From Rhodanobacter sp. (lineage in GTDB: Bacteria; Pseudomonadota; Gammaproteobacteria; Xanthomonadales; Rhodanobacteraceae): DNA of 64,000 nt. The stretch is from assembly GCA_040371205.1 (NCBI GenBank), contig AP031382.1:1485562-1549561 (forward strand). Reading direction: 5' to 3'. The position numbers and the translations under genes are program-made. Of this stretch, positions 19,855 through 29,542 are shown in pieces. Under the pieces are notes generated by a model that saw nothing but the letters and a program-made list of their open reading frames with translations, did no database searches and was not told where the DNA came from. Every line of letters starts with the position of its first letter. Position 1 is the stretch's first letter.

Positions 19855-21426
19855 TCAGCGGTAATTGAAGTCGGGCGAGGACAGCAGGAAGGTGTTCCAC
19901 TCCGCGGGCGACTTCGCCTTGGCGAGGGCGTCGCGGGTGGCATCGGAAAGCCGGGGCTCGATGGCGTCGCGGTACAGCGCGGAGTCCTGCAGGTCGGGCG
20001 TGTCGTGCGCGGCGGGGCCGGATCCGGCATCGGCGAACAGGCGGTTGCGGCCGCTGCCGATCACGCGGGCGAAGTCGAAGCGTTTGCTCAGCTGGCCCGA
20101 ACCGGTCCAGCTTGCCGAGTCCAGCGGCCAGCCGTCCGGCGTGATCCGGCCGTACATCGGTTCGCCCATCTGCTGCAGCCATTTCTGCAGCGGCTCCGCG
20201 TTGGGAATGGGCCGGCCGTCGTAGGCCAGCCGCATGGCCGAGACGACGAAGCGCATCGGATCCTTGAACTTGCGGCCATTCAGGGCGGAGGCGTCCTTGG
20301 AGAGCATCATGGTGCGCATCACCGCGGCGATGTCGCCGTCGCTGTCCTGGAAGGTCTGCGCCATCGCATCCACCAGCGCAGGCGAGGGATGGTCGTCGAT
20401 GAAGTACTCGGCCAGCTGCTGCGAGATGAAGTGGGCGCAGGCCGGTTGCCGCACGATCAGGTCCACCGCCTCGCCGATCTCGGCATAGCCGCTGCCCTTG
20501 ATGGTGTGGCCGAGGAAGGTCTTGTCGCCGTCGTCGTGCCGGGCCGGGTTGAACACGAACAGACCATCCCTCACCACGCCGGGGCGCGTGAAGCGGGCGG
20601 GGCGCATCGCCAGTTCCGGCGGCAGCAGGCCGGCGCCGGTGAGCACGCGCATCAACTGCTGCACGTCGGCCTGCGTGTAGCCCGAACCCACGCCCAGCGT
20701 GTGCAGCTCCATCAGTTCGCGCGCGTAGTTCTCGTTGGTCTTGCCCTTGACGTTGTGCACGTTGTCGAGGAACACCAGCATGGCCGGGCTCTGCAGCGTG
20801 GCCATCACCAGGTCCTTGAACTTGCCCAGCGCATGCGGGCGGATCGCCTGTTCCTCGTAGTTCGCGGCGAACACGCGCACCGGCCCCTTGTCCGCGTACA
20901 CGCTGAAATGGTTGAGCCAGAACCACACCAGCTGTTCCTTGAGCTGGTCGCCGCCGTACACCGCATGCAGCAGCTCGGCTTGCGCGGCCTGCTGGGAGAG
21001 CGCACGGCGATACTGCTGCAGGGCCTTCTTCGCGGTGTCCTTGTCGGGGCCGGCCGGCATCTTCTTGTAGCGCTGCTGGCTGTCGCGGAAATCCGCCAGC
21101 AGCTCGGGCAGCGGCGTATTCACCACCGGCAGCGCGTTGATCTGCGCGGCGACCTGCGGCGGCAGCGTGTCGTCCGTGCCGGCCAGTTGCTCGTCGAGGA
21201 AGCGCGTGCGGCCGAGTTGGCGGTAGCTGGCCAGGGTGGCGCTGTCCAGGCCGAAACTGTCGCGGCGCAGCCAGGCGATGTCGGCGAGCGAGAGGCCGTC
21301 CACCGTGGCGGTCACCGTGGCGACGGGCATGCGCTGGGCGGTGGCCTGGCCCGCGCAGGCCAGTACCGGCAGGGCGCCGAGCAGCAGACCGAGCACGGTG
21401 AGGCGGCGTATCGGCGCGGCAGGCAT
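19855..21426 (-). CDS. DUF1800 exported protein (first of two)
   Basis: A 523-residue DUF1800 protein with an N-terminal Sec signal (VLGLLLGALPVLACAGQA). There is a Cys before the end of the hydrophobic core, so a lipoprotein is possible but the lipobox is weaker than in its paralogue. It contains WFWLNHFSVYADKG, the NENYARELMELHTLGVGSG block and a C-terminal AEWNTFLLSSPDFNYR. The ATG at 21426 has GGAG eight to nine bases upstream. It heads the minus-strand cluster, diverging from a methyltransferase gene across a 168-bp gap. Confidence 0.88.
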   Translation of the reverse strand: MPAAPIRRLTVLGLLLGALPVLACAGQATAQRMPVATVTATVDGLSLADIAWLRRDSFGLDSATLASYRQLGRTRFLDEQLAGTDDTLPPQVAAQINALPVVNTPLPELLADFRDSQQRYKKMPAGPDKDTAKKALQQYRRALSQQAAQAELLHAVYGGDQLKEQLVWFWLNHFSVYADKGPVRVFAANYEEQAIRPHALGKFKDLVMATLQSPAMLVFLDNVHNVKGKTNENYARELMELHTLGVGSGYTQADVQQLMRVLTGAGLLPPELAMRPARFTRPGVVRDGLFVFNPARHDDGDKTFLGHTIKGSGYAEIGEAVDLIVRQPACAHFISQQLAEYFIDDHPSPALVDAMAQTFQDSDGDIAAVMRTMMLSKDASALNGRKFKDPMRFVVSAMRLAYDGRPIPNAEPLQKWLQQMGEPMYGRITPDGWPLDSASWTGSGQLSKRFDFARVIGSGRNRLFADAGSGPAAHDTPDLQDSALYRDAIEPRLSDATRDALAKAKSPAEWNTFLLSSPDFNYR

Positions 21427-21594
21427 GCGTAGGTTCTCCAGCAAAAGGTGTCGACCAAGTTCAACGCCGGACATGCCGTGTGCGATGACCGCCGCGCCGC
21501 GCTGCATGGAGCAGATTCGCCGGCGATTCATGTTGCGCAGAAACTTGCGTGGGGCTGCGCCGGTTACCATGCGCCGTCCCTCCGGAGCCACGCG

Positions 21595-22203
21595 ATGCCC
21601 AAGACCTACGACCGCGCCTATTTCGACAAGTGGTACCGCGACCCGGCGCATGCGGTGGGGTCGCCGGCCGAGCTTCGGCGCAAGGTGGCGATGGTGGTGG
21701 CGCAGGCGGAGTACTACCTGGGCCGGCCGATCCGCAACGTACTCGACGTGGGGTGCGGCGAGGCCGTCTGGCGTGCGCCGCTGCGGGCGCTGCGGCCGGG
21801 CATCGGTTACCGCGGACTCGACGCCAGCGAATACGCGGTCGCGCGTTACGGGCGGAGCCGCAACATCGGCCGGGCCACGTTCGGCCAGCTTGAGCACCTG
21901 CGCTTCGACGAGCGCTTCGACCTGATCGTCTGCAGCGACGTGCTGCATTACCTCAAGCCCGCGGAAATCCGTGCCGGCCTCACCGGCATCGCCGATATGC
22001 TGGAAGGCATCGCCTTCCTCGAACTGTTCACCAGCCGCGACGACGTGGACGGCGACCGCCGCGGCTTCGTATCGCGCACGCCGGCCTGGTACCTGCGCGA
22101 ATTCGGCAAGGCAGGGCTGCTGCCCTGCGGTTCGCATTGCTACCTGGGGTCGCGCCTGGAGCGGCGCATCGCGGCGTTGGAGCGGGCGCAGATGCCGGCG
22201 TGA
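21595..22203 (+). CDS. Class I SAM-dependent methyltransferase
   Basis: A 202-residue methyltransferase. The SAM motif is VLDVGCGEAVWRAPL (about residues 43-57), followed by GLDASEYAVARYG and DLIVCSDVLHYL. There are no signal or membrane segments. I took the ATG at 21595 because the protein alignment-like start (YDRAYFDKWYRDP) begins there; an in-frame upstream extension has no family resemblance. Substrate unknown. It is a single gene between two opposing operons. Confidence 0.85.
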   Translation: MPKTYDRAYFDKWYRDPAHAVGSPAELRRKVAMVVAQAEYYLGRPIRNVLDVGCGEAVWRAPLRALRPGIGYRGLDASEYAVARYGRSRNIGRATFGQLEHLRFDERFDLIVCSDVLHYLKPAEIRAGLTGIADMLEGIAFLELFTSRDDVDGDRRGFVSRTPAWYLREFGKAGLLPCGSHCYLGSRLERRIAALERAQMPA

Positions 22204-22285
22204 ACGCGCGCCCGTCGCATCGCATGCGATGGGCCGACCGCAAGCAGGCGCCGGCGCAACTTACGGCATCGACGCTTCCGCGCTG

Positions 22286-23437
22286 TCAGGTGGCCGCTGC
22301 GCCGAGGTCGATGCTTGCGCGGTCTCCGTCCAGCAACAGCCTGAAACCCGGCGCCACCGTGCCGCCGAAATGCGCGCGCCTCGCCTCGGCGCCATCGGCC
22401 GGCCCCTGCGTGCCTGCGCTCGGGTAATCGACGAAGCTGATGACCCCGCGCTGCGCCGTCACCCACCAGCAGTAAGCCTGCGTCGGCTCGCCCGCGGGGT
22501 TGGCCGCCACCAGGGTGGTGCCGTTGAGCGGTCGCCATGGGCCGCGCAGGCTTTCCGCCACCATGCCATACAGGCCCGTCGGCGCGACGATGCCGGGAGC
22601 GAAGCGCGCGGCATGCGTGCACCAGAAAAGGTAATAGCGGCCTGCGTGGGCGACGAGGTGCGGCCGTTCCAGCTCCTTGTTGACGCCGGTGGCGTCGACC
22701 AGCGGCGGCAATGGCAACCAGACTGCGCCGTCGCGTCGCGCGATGCCGATCACGCCGTCGTGCCGCGCCTGCGCACCGGCGGCGGAGCCAGTGAACAACA
22801 GGTATTCGCGCCCGTCCGCCGGATCGCGGAAGAAGCCCGGATCGCGGAAGCCCAGGATCATGCCGTCGCTGGGCGCGTCCTCGTTCGCCGCGCGGTAGTG
22901 CAGGCCATCCGCGCGGAACAGCTCGCGCGGCGCCGTCCAGCCGCTCGTCGCGGGCGCATCGAAGCGGCCCTGCGTGACGAACAGCCGCTGCTCGAAGCGC
23001 GGGCCGCCTTCGCGCCGTCCGGCTGCGGTGTAATAGAGGCTGATCGTTTGGCCGTCCGTTTCCAGTACCGCGCTGCCCGACCATTCGCGCGATCCCGGGT
23101 TGAGGCCGTCGGGCAATGCATTGCCGTGATCCCGCCAGTCGTGGCCGCCGGGGCTTCGGCTGAGCAGGCGTATGCGCGCGTGGTCGTGCCGGTCTTCGGG
23201 ATCGGGCAGCCGCGGCGTGGCGAGGAAAAACCAGTATTCGCGCCCGCCGATCGCCGCCATGCGGCCGTCCGGATGCTGCAGCTGCCACATGTCCCACAGA
23301 TCCAGTGCGGGCAGGATCGGCCGGGCGTCCGCTTCGGTCAGCAGCGGCAGGTCGGCGCCTTGTTGCGCGGCGATCCCGGCGAGGTCGGCGGGAGACCAGC
23401 GTGCGGCGGGGGAAATGCGCGAAGCGTCATGGGTCAT
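22286..23437 (-). CDS. Glycoside hydrolase family 68 (levansucrase/sucrose hydrolase type)
   Basis: A 383-residue GH68 enzyme, a family that cleaves sucrose and transfers fructose to water or a growing fructan. The catalytic triad is visible: nucleophile D49 in LWDMW, transition-state stabiliser D199 in FRDPGFF, and acid/base E257 in ELERPH. NPGSREWSGSAV (113-124) and LFRADGLHY also match the family. There is no signal peptide. With a coupled sugar importer directly upstream (ATGA overlap), intracellular sucrose or fructan hydrolysis is as likely as levan synthesis. GH68 enzymes can leave cells without a classical signal, so location stays open. Confidence 0.88.
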   Translation of the reverse strand: MTHDASRISPAARWSPADLAGIAAQQGADLPLLTEADARPILPALDLWDMWQLQHPDGRMAAIGGREYWFFLATPRLPDPEDRHDHARIRLLSRSPGGHDWRDHGNALPDGLNPGSREWSGSAVLETDGQTISLYYTAAGRREGGPRFEQRLFVTQGRFDAPATSGWTAPRELFRADGLHYRAANEDAPSDGMILGFRDPGFFRDPADGREYLLFTGSAAGAQARHDGVIGIARRDGAVWLPLPPLVDATGVNKELERPHLVAHAGRYYLFWCTHAARFAPGIVAPTGLYGMVAESLRGPWRPLNGTTLVAANPAGEPTQAYCWWVTAQRGVISFVDYPSAGTQGPADGAEARRAHFGGTVAPGFRLLLDGDRASIDLGAAAT

Positions 23438-24771
23438 GCGGCGTTTCCGGAGCGGCCGGAGCCGGCGTGCGACCCTTCGGTCACGCGCATCGTAGCCGCC
23501 GCCGCGCACAGCAGCAGCGTGCCGCACAGGATCAGCACGTGACGCGGATCGCCGCCCAGCCATGGCCGGTAGATCAGCGGAAAGATCAGGCTCTGCACCA
23601 TCATCGGCACCACGATGAACAGGTTGAAGATGCCCATGTAGACGCCGGTACGTGCCGCCGGTATTGCATCCGCCAGCATCACGTAGGGGCTGCCCATCAG
23701 GCTCGCCCAGCCGACGCCCACGCCGAGCATGGCGACGAACAATCCCGCCTCGTGCGTCACGTGCGGGATGGCCAGCATCGCCGCGCCGGCGGCGAGCATG
23801 CAGGCCGCATGCGTCCGCCGCGCGCTCCAGCGGCGGGTGAGCGGCACCAGCGCGAAGGCGGCGACGAAGGCGATCGCGTTGTAAGCCGCGCCGATCTGCC
23901 CGGTGAGCAGCGCGGCGGCGTGGAAGCCGCTGGAATCCGGATCGGCGGTGTGGAACAGCGAACGGGCCAGCGCGAAACTGATGTATTGCCAGTAGCCGAA
24001 CATCGCGAACCACTGGAAGAACATCGCCGGCGCCAACTGGCGCATCACCCGCGGCATCTCCCGCATCGCCGCGCGCAGGTCGAGCAGCGTGTGGCGCAGC
24101 GATGGCGCATGCGCACGCATGTCCGCGAGTTGTGCGTCGGTCAGCGGCAGTTCGGGCACGCGGATCACCGACCACAGGATGCTGACCAGGGACAGCGCCG
24201 CGCCGATCAGGAAGGCGATGCGCGTGATCACCGGGATGTGGTTCGCGTCCACTGCGTCCGGGTTCAGACCCCACCACACCAGGAGCGAGGGGGTGGCATA
24301 GGACAGCGTCTGCGCCAGGCCGGTGAAGGCGCTCTGGGTAAGGAAGCCGAGCGGGCGCTGCCTGTCGTCCAGCCGGTCGCCGACATAGGCGCGGTAGGGC
24401 TCCATCGTGATGTTGTTCGCCGCGTCCAGCACCCACAGCAACGCCGCCGCCATCCATAGCGTTCGGCTGTACGGCATCGCCAGCAGGCCCAGGCTGCACA
24501 ACACCGCGCCGACGAGGAAATAGGGCGTGCGCCGCCCGAGCCGGCTGGTGGTGCGGTCGCTCAGCGCGCCGATCAGCGGCTGCACCAGGAGCCCGGTCAC
24601 CGGCCCCGCCAGCCACAGCAGCGGCAAGGTGGACTCGTCCGCACCGAGGTAGCGGTAGATCGGCGCCATGTTCGACTGCTGCAGGCCGAAGCTGAATTGC
24701 AGGCCAAAGAAGCCGACGTTCATTTGCACGATGCGCCAAAGGCTCAGGTGCGGGCGAAAGCTCTCTGGCAT
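23434..24771 (-). CDS. MFS sugar transporter (sucrose/GPH-like)
   Basis: A 445-residue twelve-helix transporter of the major facilitator superfamily. The signature [15 protein letters not shown] (about residues 67-81) is typical of glycoside-type sugar:cation importers and SLC45-like sucrose carriers. Its start [21 protein letters not shown] resembles xanthomonad SuxC-type proteins. The stop overlaps the GH68 start, so the pair form a two-gene uptake-and-cleavage unit. The ATG at 24771 is chosen because it begins the conserved region. No regulator or TonB receptor is present nearby. Confidence 0.87.
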   Translation of the reverse strand: MPESFRPHLSLWRIVQMNVGFFGLQFSFGLQQSNMAPIYRYLGADESTLPLLWLAGPVTGLLVQPLIGALSDRTTSRLGRRTPYFLVGAVLCSLGLLAMPYSRTLWMAAALLWVLDAANNITMEPYRAYVGDRLDDRQRPLGFLTQSAFTGLAQTLSYATPSLLVWWGLNPDAVDANHIPVITRIAFLIGAALSLVSILWSVIRVPELPLTDAQLADMRAHAPSLRHTLLDLRAAMREMPRVMRQLAPAMFFQWFAMFGYWQYISFALARSLFHTADPDSSGFHAAALLTGQIGAAYNAIAFVAAFALVPLTRRWSARRTHAACMLAAGAAMLAIPHVTHEAGLFVAMLGVGVGWASLMGSPYVMLADAIPAARTGVYMGIFNLFIVVPMMVQSLIFPLIYRPWLGGDPRHVLILCGTLLLCAAAATMRVTEGSHAGSGRSGNAA

Positions 24772-24901
24772 GGAAGTCCCTCGCTGGATACCGGCGAGGC
24801 TGGCATGACGCCGGCGCGAATTCAATCACGGGAATGCCATGCGCCGGCATGGATCGCCAGAGGCGGCAGGGAGCACGGCGCGGGACGCCGCCGCGGAGAC
24901 T

Positions 24902-26383
24902 TCAGTCGGCGGTCGCCGCCCCGTCGCGGTGAGCCTGGCGCCAGCTGCCGCCCAGCGCCTGGAACAGCGCCGCGGTGTCGCTGTAACGCGCGACCTGCGC
25001 CTGCACCAGTGCGATGTCGGCTTGTTGCCACGCCTGCTCGGCTTGCAGCACGGCCAGACGATCCACGTCGCCCAGCGCGAACTGGCTGCGGTTGATCGCC
25101 AGGCTGCGTGCGGCGGCCTGTTCGGCGGCCTGCGCCGCCTGCAGCGCATCGGCGTCGGCCTTCAGCGCGTACAGCGTGTCGGCCACGTTCTGCAGGGCGG
25201 CGATCACCGTGCCGCGGTACTGCGCCTTGGCCTCGTCCAGCGCGGCTTCGGCGGCGCGCTGTTGGTGCCTGAGCGTGCCGGCGTTGAAGACCGGCTCGCT
25301 GACGTCGGCGGCAAGGTTCCAGAACATCGTGCCGTCCTTGAACAGGTCGGCGATGTCGGTGGGCGCGCTGCCGGCACTCGCGGCTAGCGTCAATTTCGGC
25401 AGGCGGTTGGCCACGGCCACGCCCACCTGGGCGCAGGCCGCGTGCAGTTGCGCCTCGGCGGCGCGCACGTCGGGCCGTTGCGCCACCAGTTGCGCGGGCA
25501 GGCTGAGCGGCAGCGTCTCGGGCAAGTGCAGGTCGGCGAGGTCGAAGTCGGTCGCCGCGGCCTCGGCGGGCGAGCGGCCGAGCAGGGCGGCGATGGCGTC
25601 GTCCTGCTGGCCGAGCTGCTTCTGCAGCGGCGGCAGCGCGGCCTGCGCCTGCGCCAGCGCGGCGACCTGCGCGGCGATGTCCGCCGGCGCGAGTTGGCCC
25701 AGCTTGAGTTGGCGTCGGAACGAATCCAGTGTCTGCTGCTGCGCGACGATGATCTTTCGCGTGGCTTCGACCTGCGCACGCAACCCGGCCTGCTGGATCG
25801 CGGCGACGACCACGTTGGAGGTCAGGCTGAGCCGCACGGCTTCGAGCTGGAAGCGTTGCACGTCGGTCTGCGCGCGCAGCGCTTCCAGCTGGCGGCGGTT
25901 GCCGCCGAACAGGTCGGGTGCCCAGGAGACGTCGAGTTGCGCGGTGTGCAGCGTGTAGTCGTAGGCGTTGGACGCGGCGGGGCTGGCCAGGGTGCCGGCC
26001 ACGCGCTGGCGCTCCACGTTGTAGTCGGCCGCGACCTGCGGGAACAGCGCGCCCTTGCCGGCGGCCTGCGCTTCCTGCGCCTGGCGCAACGCGGCCTGCG
26101 CCGCGGCCAGCCCGGGGTTGGCCTTGAGCGCCTGGCGGATCAGCGCATCGAGTTGCGGCGACCGGAACAGCGTCCACCACTGCGCTGGCACGTCCATGCC
26201 GGCGACGAAGCGCTGCGTGTCGCCGGCATGGCCGATGGATGCAGGAAACGGCTGCACGGTGTAGCGGTCGTCCTTCGGTGCGTCGGGGCGGTGGTAGTCG
26301 GGGCCGACCATGCAGCCGGCGAGCAGGAGGGCGCCGGCCAGCAGCGGCAGCGCGCGGAATGGGCGGGTGAGGTGTGTCTTCAT
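24902..26383 (-). CDS. Outer-membrane efflux lipoprotein (NodT/OprM family)
   Basis: A 493-residue outer-membrane channel of an RND tripartite pump. The lipobox LAGC places the lipidated Cys at residue 24, followed by MVGPDYHRP, the NodT-family hallmark. The two OEP repeats (about residues 75-275 and 285-480) are rich in Gln/Ala coiled-coil helices. It ends the metal-efflux operon, 45 bp after the inner-membrane pump gene. OprM/NodT-type rather than classical CzcC-type is a small mismatch with the heavy-metal pump. Confidence 0.92.
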   Translation of the reverse strand: MKTHLTRPFRALPLLAGALLLAGCMVGPDYHRPDAPKDDRYTVQPFPASIGHAGDTQRFVAGMDVPAQWWTLFRSPQLDALIRQALKANPGLAAAQAALRQAQEAQAAGKGALFPQVAADYNVERQRVAGTLASPAASNAYDYTLHTAQLDVSWAPDLFGGNRRQLEALRAQTDVQRFQLEAVRLSLTSNVVVAAIQQAGLRAQVEATRKIIVAQQQTLDSFRRQLKLGQLAPADIAAQVAALAQAQAALPPLQKQLGQQDDAIAALLGRSPAEAAATDFDLADLHLPETLPLSLPAQLVAQRPDVRAAEAQLHAACAQVGVAVANRLPKLTLAASAGSAPTDIADLFKDGTMFWNLAADVSEPVFNAGTLRHQQRAAEAALDEAKAQYRGTVIAALQNVADTLYALKADADALQAAQAAEQAAARSLAINRSQFALGDVDRLAVLQAEQAWQQADIALVQAQVARYSDTAALFQALGGSWRQAHRDGAATAD

Positions 26384-26428
26384 GCGAGCACCTGGGGCGG
26401 CGCGCCGTGTGCGGGCGCGCGCGTTGGG

Positions 26429-29400
26429 TCAGTGGACGATGCCTTGGGCGGGAACCGGGCTGGGCGCACGCGGCGGATACCGGCGTTCGACCCGGCTCTC
26501 CATCGCGAAGTACAGCGCGGGCAGCAGGTACAGGGTGAGCAGGGTGGCGATGGCGAGGCCGCCCACCACCACGGTGGCGAGGCCGCGCTGCACGTCGGTG
26601 CCGATGCCGGTGGCGAGCGCGGCGGGCAGCATGCCCATGGTGGCCACGGTGGCGGTCATCAGCACCGGGCGGAAGCGCTCGGCGGCGCCTTCCACCACCG
26701 CCTGCGCCAACGCGATGCCCTGGGTGCGCAGCCGGTTGATGTTGGCGACCATGATGATGCCGTTCTGCACCGCCACGCCGAACAGGGCGATGAAGCCCAC
26801 CGCGGTGGCGATGTTCAGCGTCTCGCCGCGCAGGTGCAGCGCGACCAGGCCGCCCAGCGTCGCCAGCGGCACCACGCCCAGTACCAGCAGCGCCTGGCGC
26901 AGCTTGCCGAACTCGCCGAACAGCAGCACCGCCATCAGCGCCATCACCATGCCGAGCACCACGACCAGCCGCGCCTGCGCGCGCTGGGCCTCCTGGAAGG
27001 TGCCGGCCCATTCGAGCCGGTAGGCCTGCGGGTCGTAGTGCACCTGCTGCGCGATCAGCGCCTGCGCCTGCGCCACCAGCTTCGACAGCGCGAGGTCGGG
27101 GTTGTCCACGGTGATCGACAGCTCGCGCTTGCCGCCTTCGTGGGCGATGGTGCCCTCGCCGGTCTGGAAGGCGATGTGCGCCACCAGCGACAGCGGGATC
27201 TGCGCACCGCCGGCCGTGGTGAGCGGCAGCCGGCCGATGGCTTCCACATTGTTTGCCACGGTGTCGGACACGCGCGCGGTGACGTTGTAGATGCGGTCGC
27301 CCACATACACTTGGGTGATCGGTGCGCCGCCGATGGCGGTCTGGATCAGGTTGCTGATGTCGGACACGTTGACGCCGTAGCGCGCCGCGGCGTCGCGGTC
27401 GGCCTGGATGACGAGCTGCGGGATCGGCGGCTCCTGGAAGATCGCTGCCTCGGTGCCGGGGATGGTCTTCAGCGTGTCCACGATCTTCTCGCTGAGCTTG
27501 CGCATCTGCTTGAAGTCGTCGCCGTAGACGTACAGCACCAGCGCGCTGTGCGCGCCGCTGACCATGTCGTCCTCGCCGTCGCTGATCGGCTGGCTGACGC
27601 CGATGCTCATGCCGGGCAACTCGCGCGCCAGCTTCGCCTGGAACTTCGCCACGAAAGCGGCCTTGTCCTCGCGGCCGGGCCAGTTGTCGTAGGGTTTCAG
27701 GCCTACCGCCACCTCGATGTGGGAAGGCGTCCACGGATCGGTGCCGCTGTCGTTGCGGCCCAACTGCGTGACCACGTAGGACACCTCGGGGAAGGAGCGC
27801 ACCACGCGGCGCAGGTCGCCGGCCATCGTGCTTGCCTCGTCCAGCGACAGGCCGCTGGGCATCTGCACCTGCAGCCACAGCGAGCCCTCGTCCAGCGTGG
27901 GCAGGAAGGCGCGCCCCAGCGTGGCGCCGAGCACGATCACCGCCGCCAGGGCGAGGCCGGTGGCGATGTACGCGACACGCAGATGCCGCAGCAGCTTGCC
28001 GAGGCTGGACTTGAAGCCCGCATGCATCCGCTCCAGCGGTTTGTTGTGGAACGGCTTGCGCGGCTTGCGCAGGGCGAACCACGCCAATCCGGGGATCAGC
28101 GTGATCGTGCACAGCAACGCGGCCAGCAACGCGTAGCCCACGGTGAACGCCATCGGCCGGAACAGCTTGCCCTCGGCATGCTCGAAGGCGAACAGCGGCA
28201 GGTAGGCGGTGACGATGATCAGCGTGGCGAAGACGATGGGCTTGCCCACCTGCGCGGTGGCGGCCATCACGTCGGCGCTGGCCAGCTCCTCGTTGGGCTT
28301 GGCCTCGCGGCGCAGCAGGATCGCTTCGGTCACCACGATGGCGCCATCCACGATCACGCCGAAGTCGATCGCGCCGATGGAGAACAGGTTCACGCTCATG
28401 CCCGTGAGGTGCATCAGGATGAACACCGTCAGCAGCGACAGCGGGATCACCGTGGCCGTCACCAGCGCCGCGCGCGGGCTGCCGAGGAACAGGATCAGCA
28501 CGAGGCAGACCAGGCCCACGCCTTCCATCACGGTGTGGAACACCTTGTCGGTGGTGGCGCGCACCAGGTCGTCGCGGTCGAGGTAGGGCACGATCTTGAC
28601 GCCCTTGGCCGCGAGCTGCCGGTTGAGTTCCTGCACCTTGGCGTGGATGTCCACCAGCACTGCGGACGGGTTCTGGTACTTCAGGAGGTCGACGATGCCC
28701 TCGACGGTGTCCGGGTTGTTGTCCTTGCCGAGGATGCCTTCGCGCACCTGGTGGCCGTAACGCAGCCGGCCGAGGTCGCGTACCAGCACCGGCGTGCCGT
28801 TCGACGGGCTCACCACGATGTCGCCCAGATCCTTGAGCGAGTGCACCATGCCGATGCCGCGCACGATGTAGCTCTGTTCGCCGCGCGTGATGCGGCCGCC
28901 GCCCGCGTTGGACGTGTTGGCGGCGATGGCCTGGGTCACCTGGTTCACGCTCACGCCGTAGCGCAGCAGGCTGGCCGGGTCCAGCACCAACTGGAATTCC
29001 TTGGTGTAGCCGCCGAAGTTGTCCACGTTGGCCACGCCGGGCACGGCTTCCAGCGCCGGGATCACCACCCAGTCGTTGAGTTCGGACAGCTGCATCAGGT
29101 TCTGCGTGTCCGACTCCAGCGTGTAGCGGTAGATTTCGCCGGCGGGGCCGGACACGGGATCGAGGCCGGGGGTGATGCCGGGCGGCAGCTGCGCTTGCGC
29201 AATGCGCTCCATCACGCGCTGGCGCTCCCAGTAATCCTCGCTGCCGTCCTTGAACACCAGGGTGATCAGCGACAGGCCGAAGGTGCTGCTGGAACGCATG
29301 TGCACCAACCCCGGCGTGCCGGCCAGCGCACGTTCCAGCGGCGTGGTGATCTGCTGTTCGATCTCCTCGGCGGCGAGGCCGGGCACCTGCGTGGTGACCT

Positions 29401-29542
29401 GCGCGGTGACCGCGCTCAGTTCCGGGTAGGCCTCGACGGAAAGCTGCGTCCACGAATACCAGCCGAAGAGCGCAACCAGGATGGCGACCACGAAGCACAG
29501 CGTGCGCTTGCGGAAGCAGGACTCGATGATGCGGTTAATCAT
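26429..29542 (-). CDS. Heavy-metal efflux RND pump, CzcA/CusA family
   Basis: A 1037-residue inner-membrane HME-RND proton/metal antiporter. Transmembrane helix 4 carries DFGVIVDGAIVVTE with acidic residues D393, D399 and E406. This pattern is closest to the DFGxxxDGAxxxxE signature of zinc/cobalt/cadmium pumps and unlike the CusA silver/copper pattern. Twelve helices and two large periplasmic loops are present at normal length. It starts inside the end of the adaptor gene (8-bp overlap). Metal specificity is inferred from one motif. Confidence 0.93.
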   Translation of the reverse strand: MINRIIESCFRKRTLCFVVAILVALFGWYSWTQLSVEAYPELSAVTAQVTTQVPGLAAEEIEQQITTPLERALAGTPGLVHMRSSSTFGLSLITLVFKDGSEDYWERQRVMERIAQAQLPPGITPGLDPVSGPAGEIYRYTLESDTQNLMQLSELNDWVVIPALEAVPGVANVDNFGGYTKEFQLVLDPASLLRYGVSVNQVTQAIAANTSNAGGGRITRGEQSYIVRGIGMVHSLKDLGDIVVSPSNGTPVLVRDLGRLRYGHQVREGILGKDNNPDTVEGIVDLLKYQNPSAVLVDIHAKVQELNRQLAAKGVKIVPYLDRDDLVRATTDKVFHTVMEGVGLVCLVLILFLGSPRAALVTATVIPLSLLTVFILMHLTGMSVNLFSIGAIDFGVIVDGAIVVTEAILLRREAKPNEELASADVMAATAQVGKPIVFATLIIVTAYLPLFAFEHAEGKLFRPMAFTVGYALLAALLCTITLIPGLAWFALRKPRKPFHNKPLERMHAGFKSSLGKLLRHLRVAYIATGLALAAVIVLGATLGRAFLPTLDEGSLWLQVQMPSGLSLDEASTMAGDLRRVVRSFPEVSYVVTQLGRNDSGTDPWTPSHIEVAVGLKPYDNWPGREDKAAFVAKFQAKLARELPGMSIGVSQPISDGEDDMVSGAHSALVLYVYGDDFKQMRKLSEKIVDTLKTIPGTEAAIFQEPPIPQLVIQADRDAAARYGVNVSDISNLIQTAIGGAPITQVYVGDRIYNVTARVSDTVANNVEAIGRLPLTTAGGAQIPLSLVAHIAFQTGEGTIAHEGGKRELSITVDNPDLALSKLVAQAQALIAQQVHYDPQAYRLEWAGTFQEAQRAQARLVVVLGMVMALMAVLLFGEFGKLRQALLVLGVVPLATLGGLVALHLRGETLNIATAVGFIALFGVAVQNGIIMVANINRLRTQGIALAQAVVEGAAERFRPVLMTATVATMGMLPAALATGIGTDVQRGLATVVVGGLAIATLLTLYLLPALYFAMESRVERRYPPRAPSPVPAQGIVH

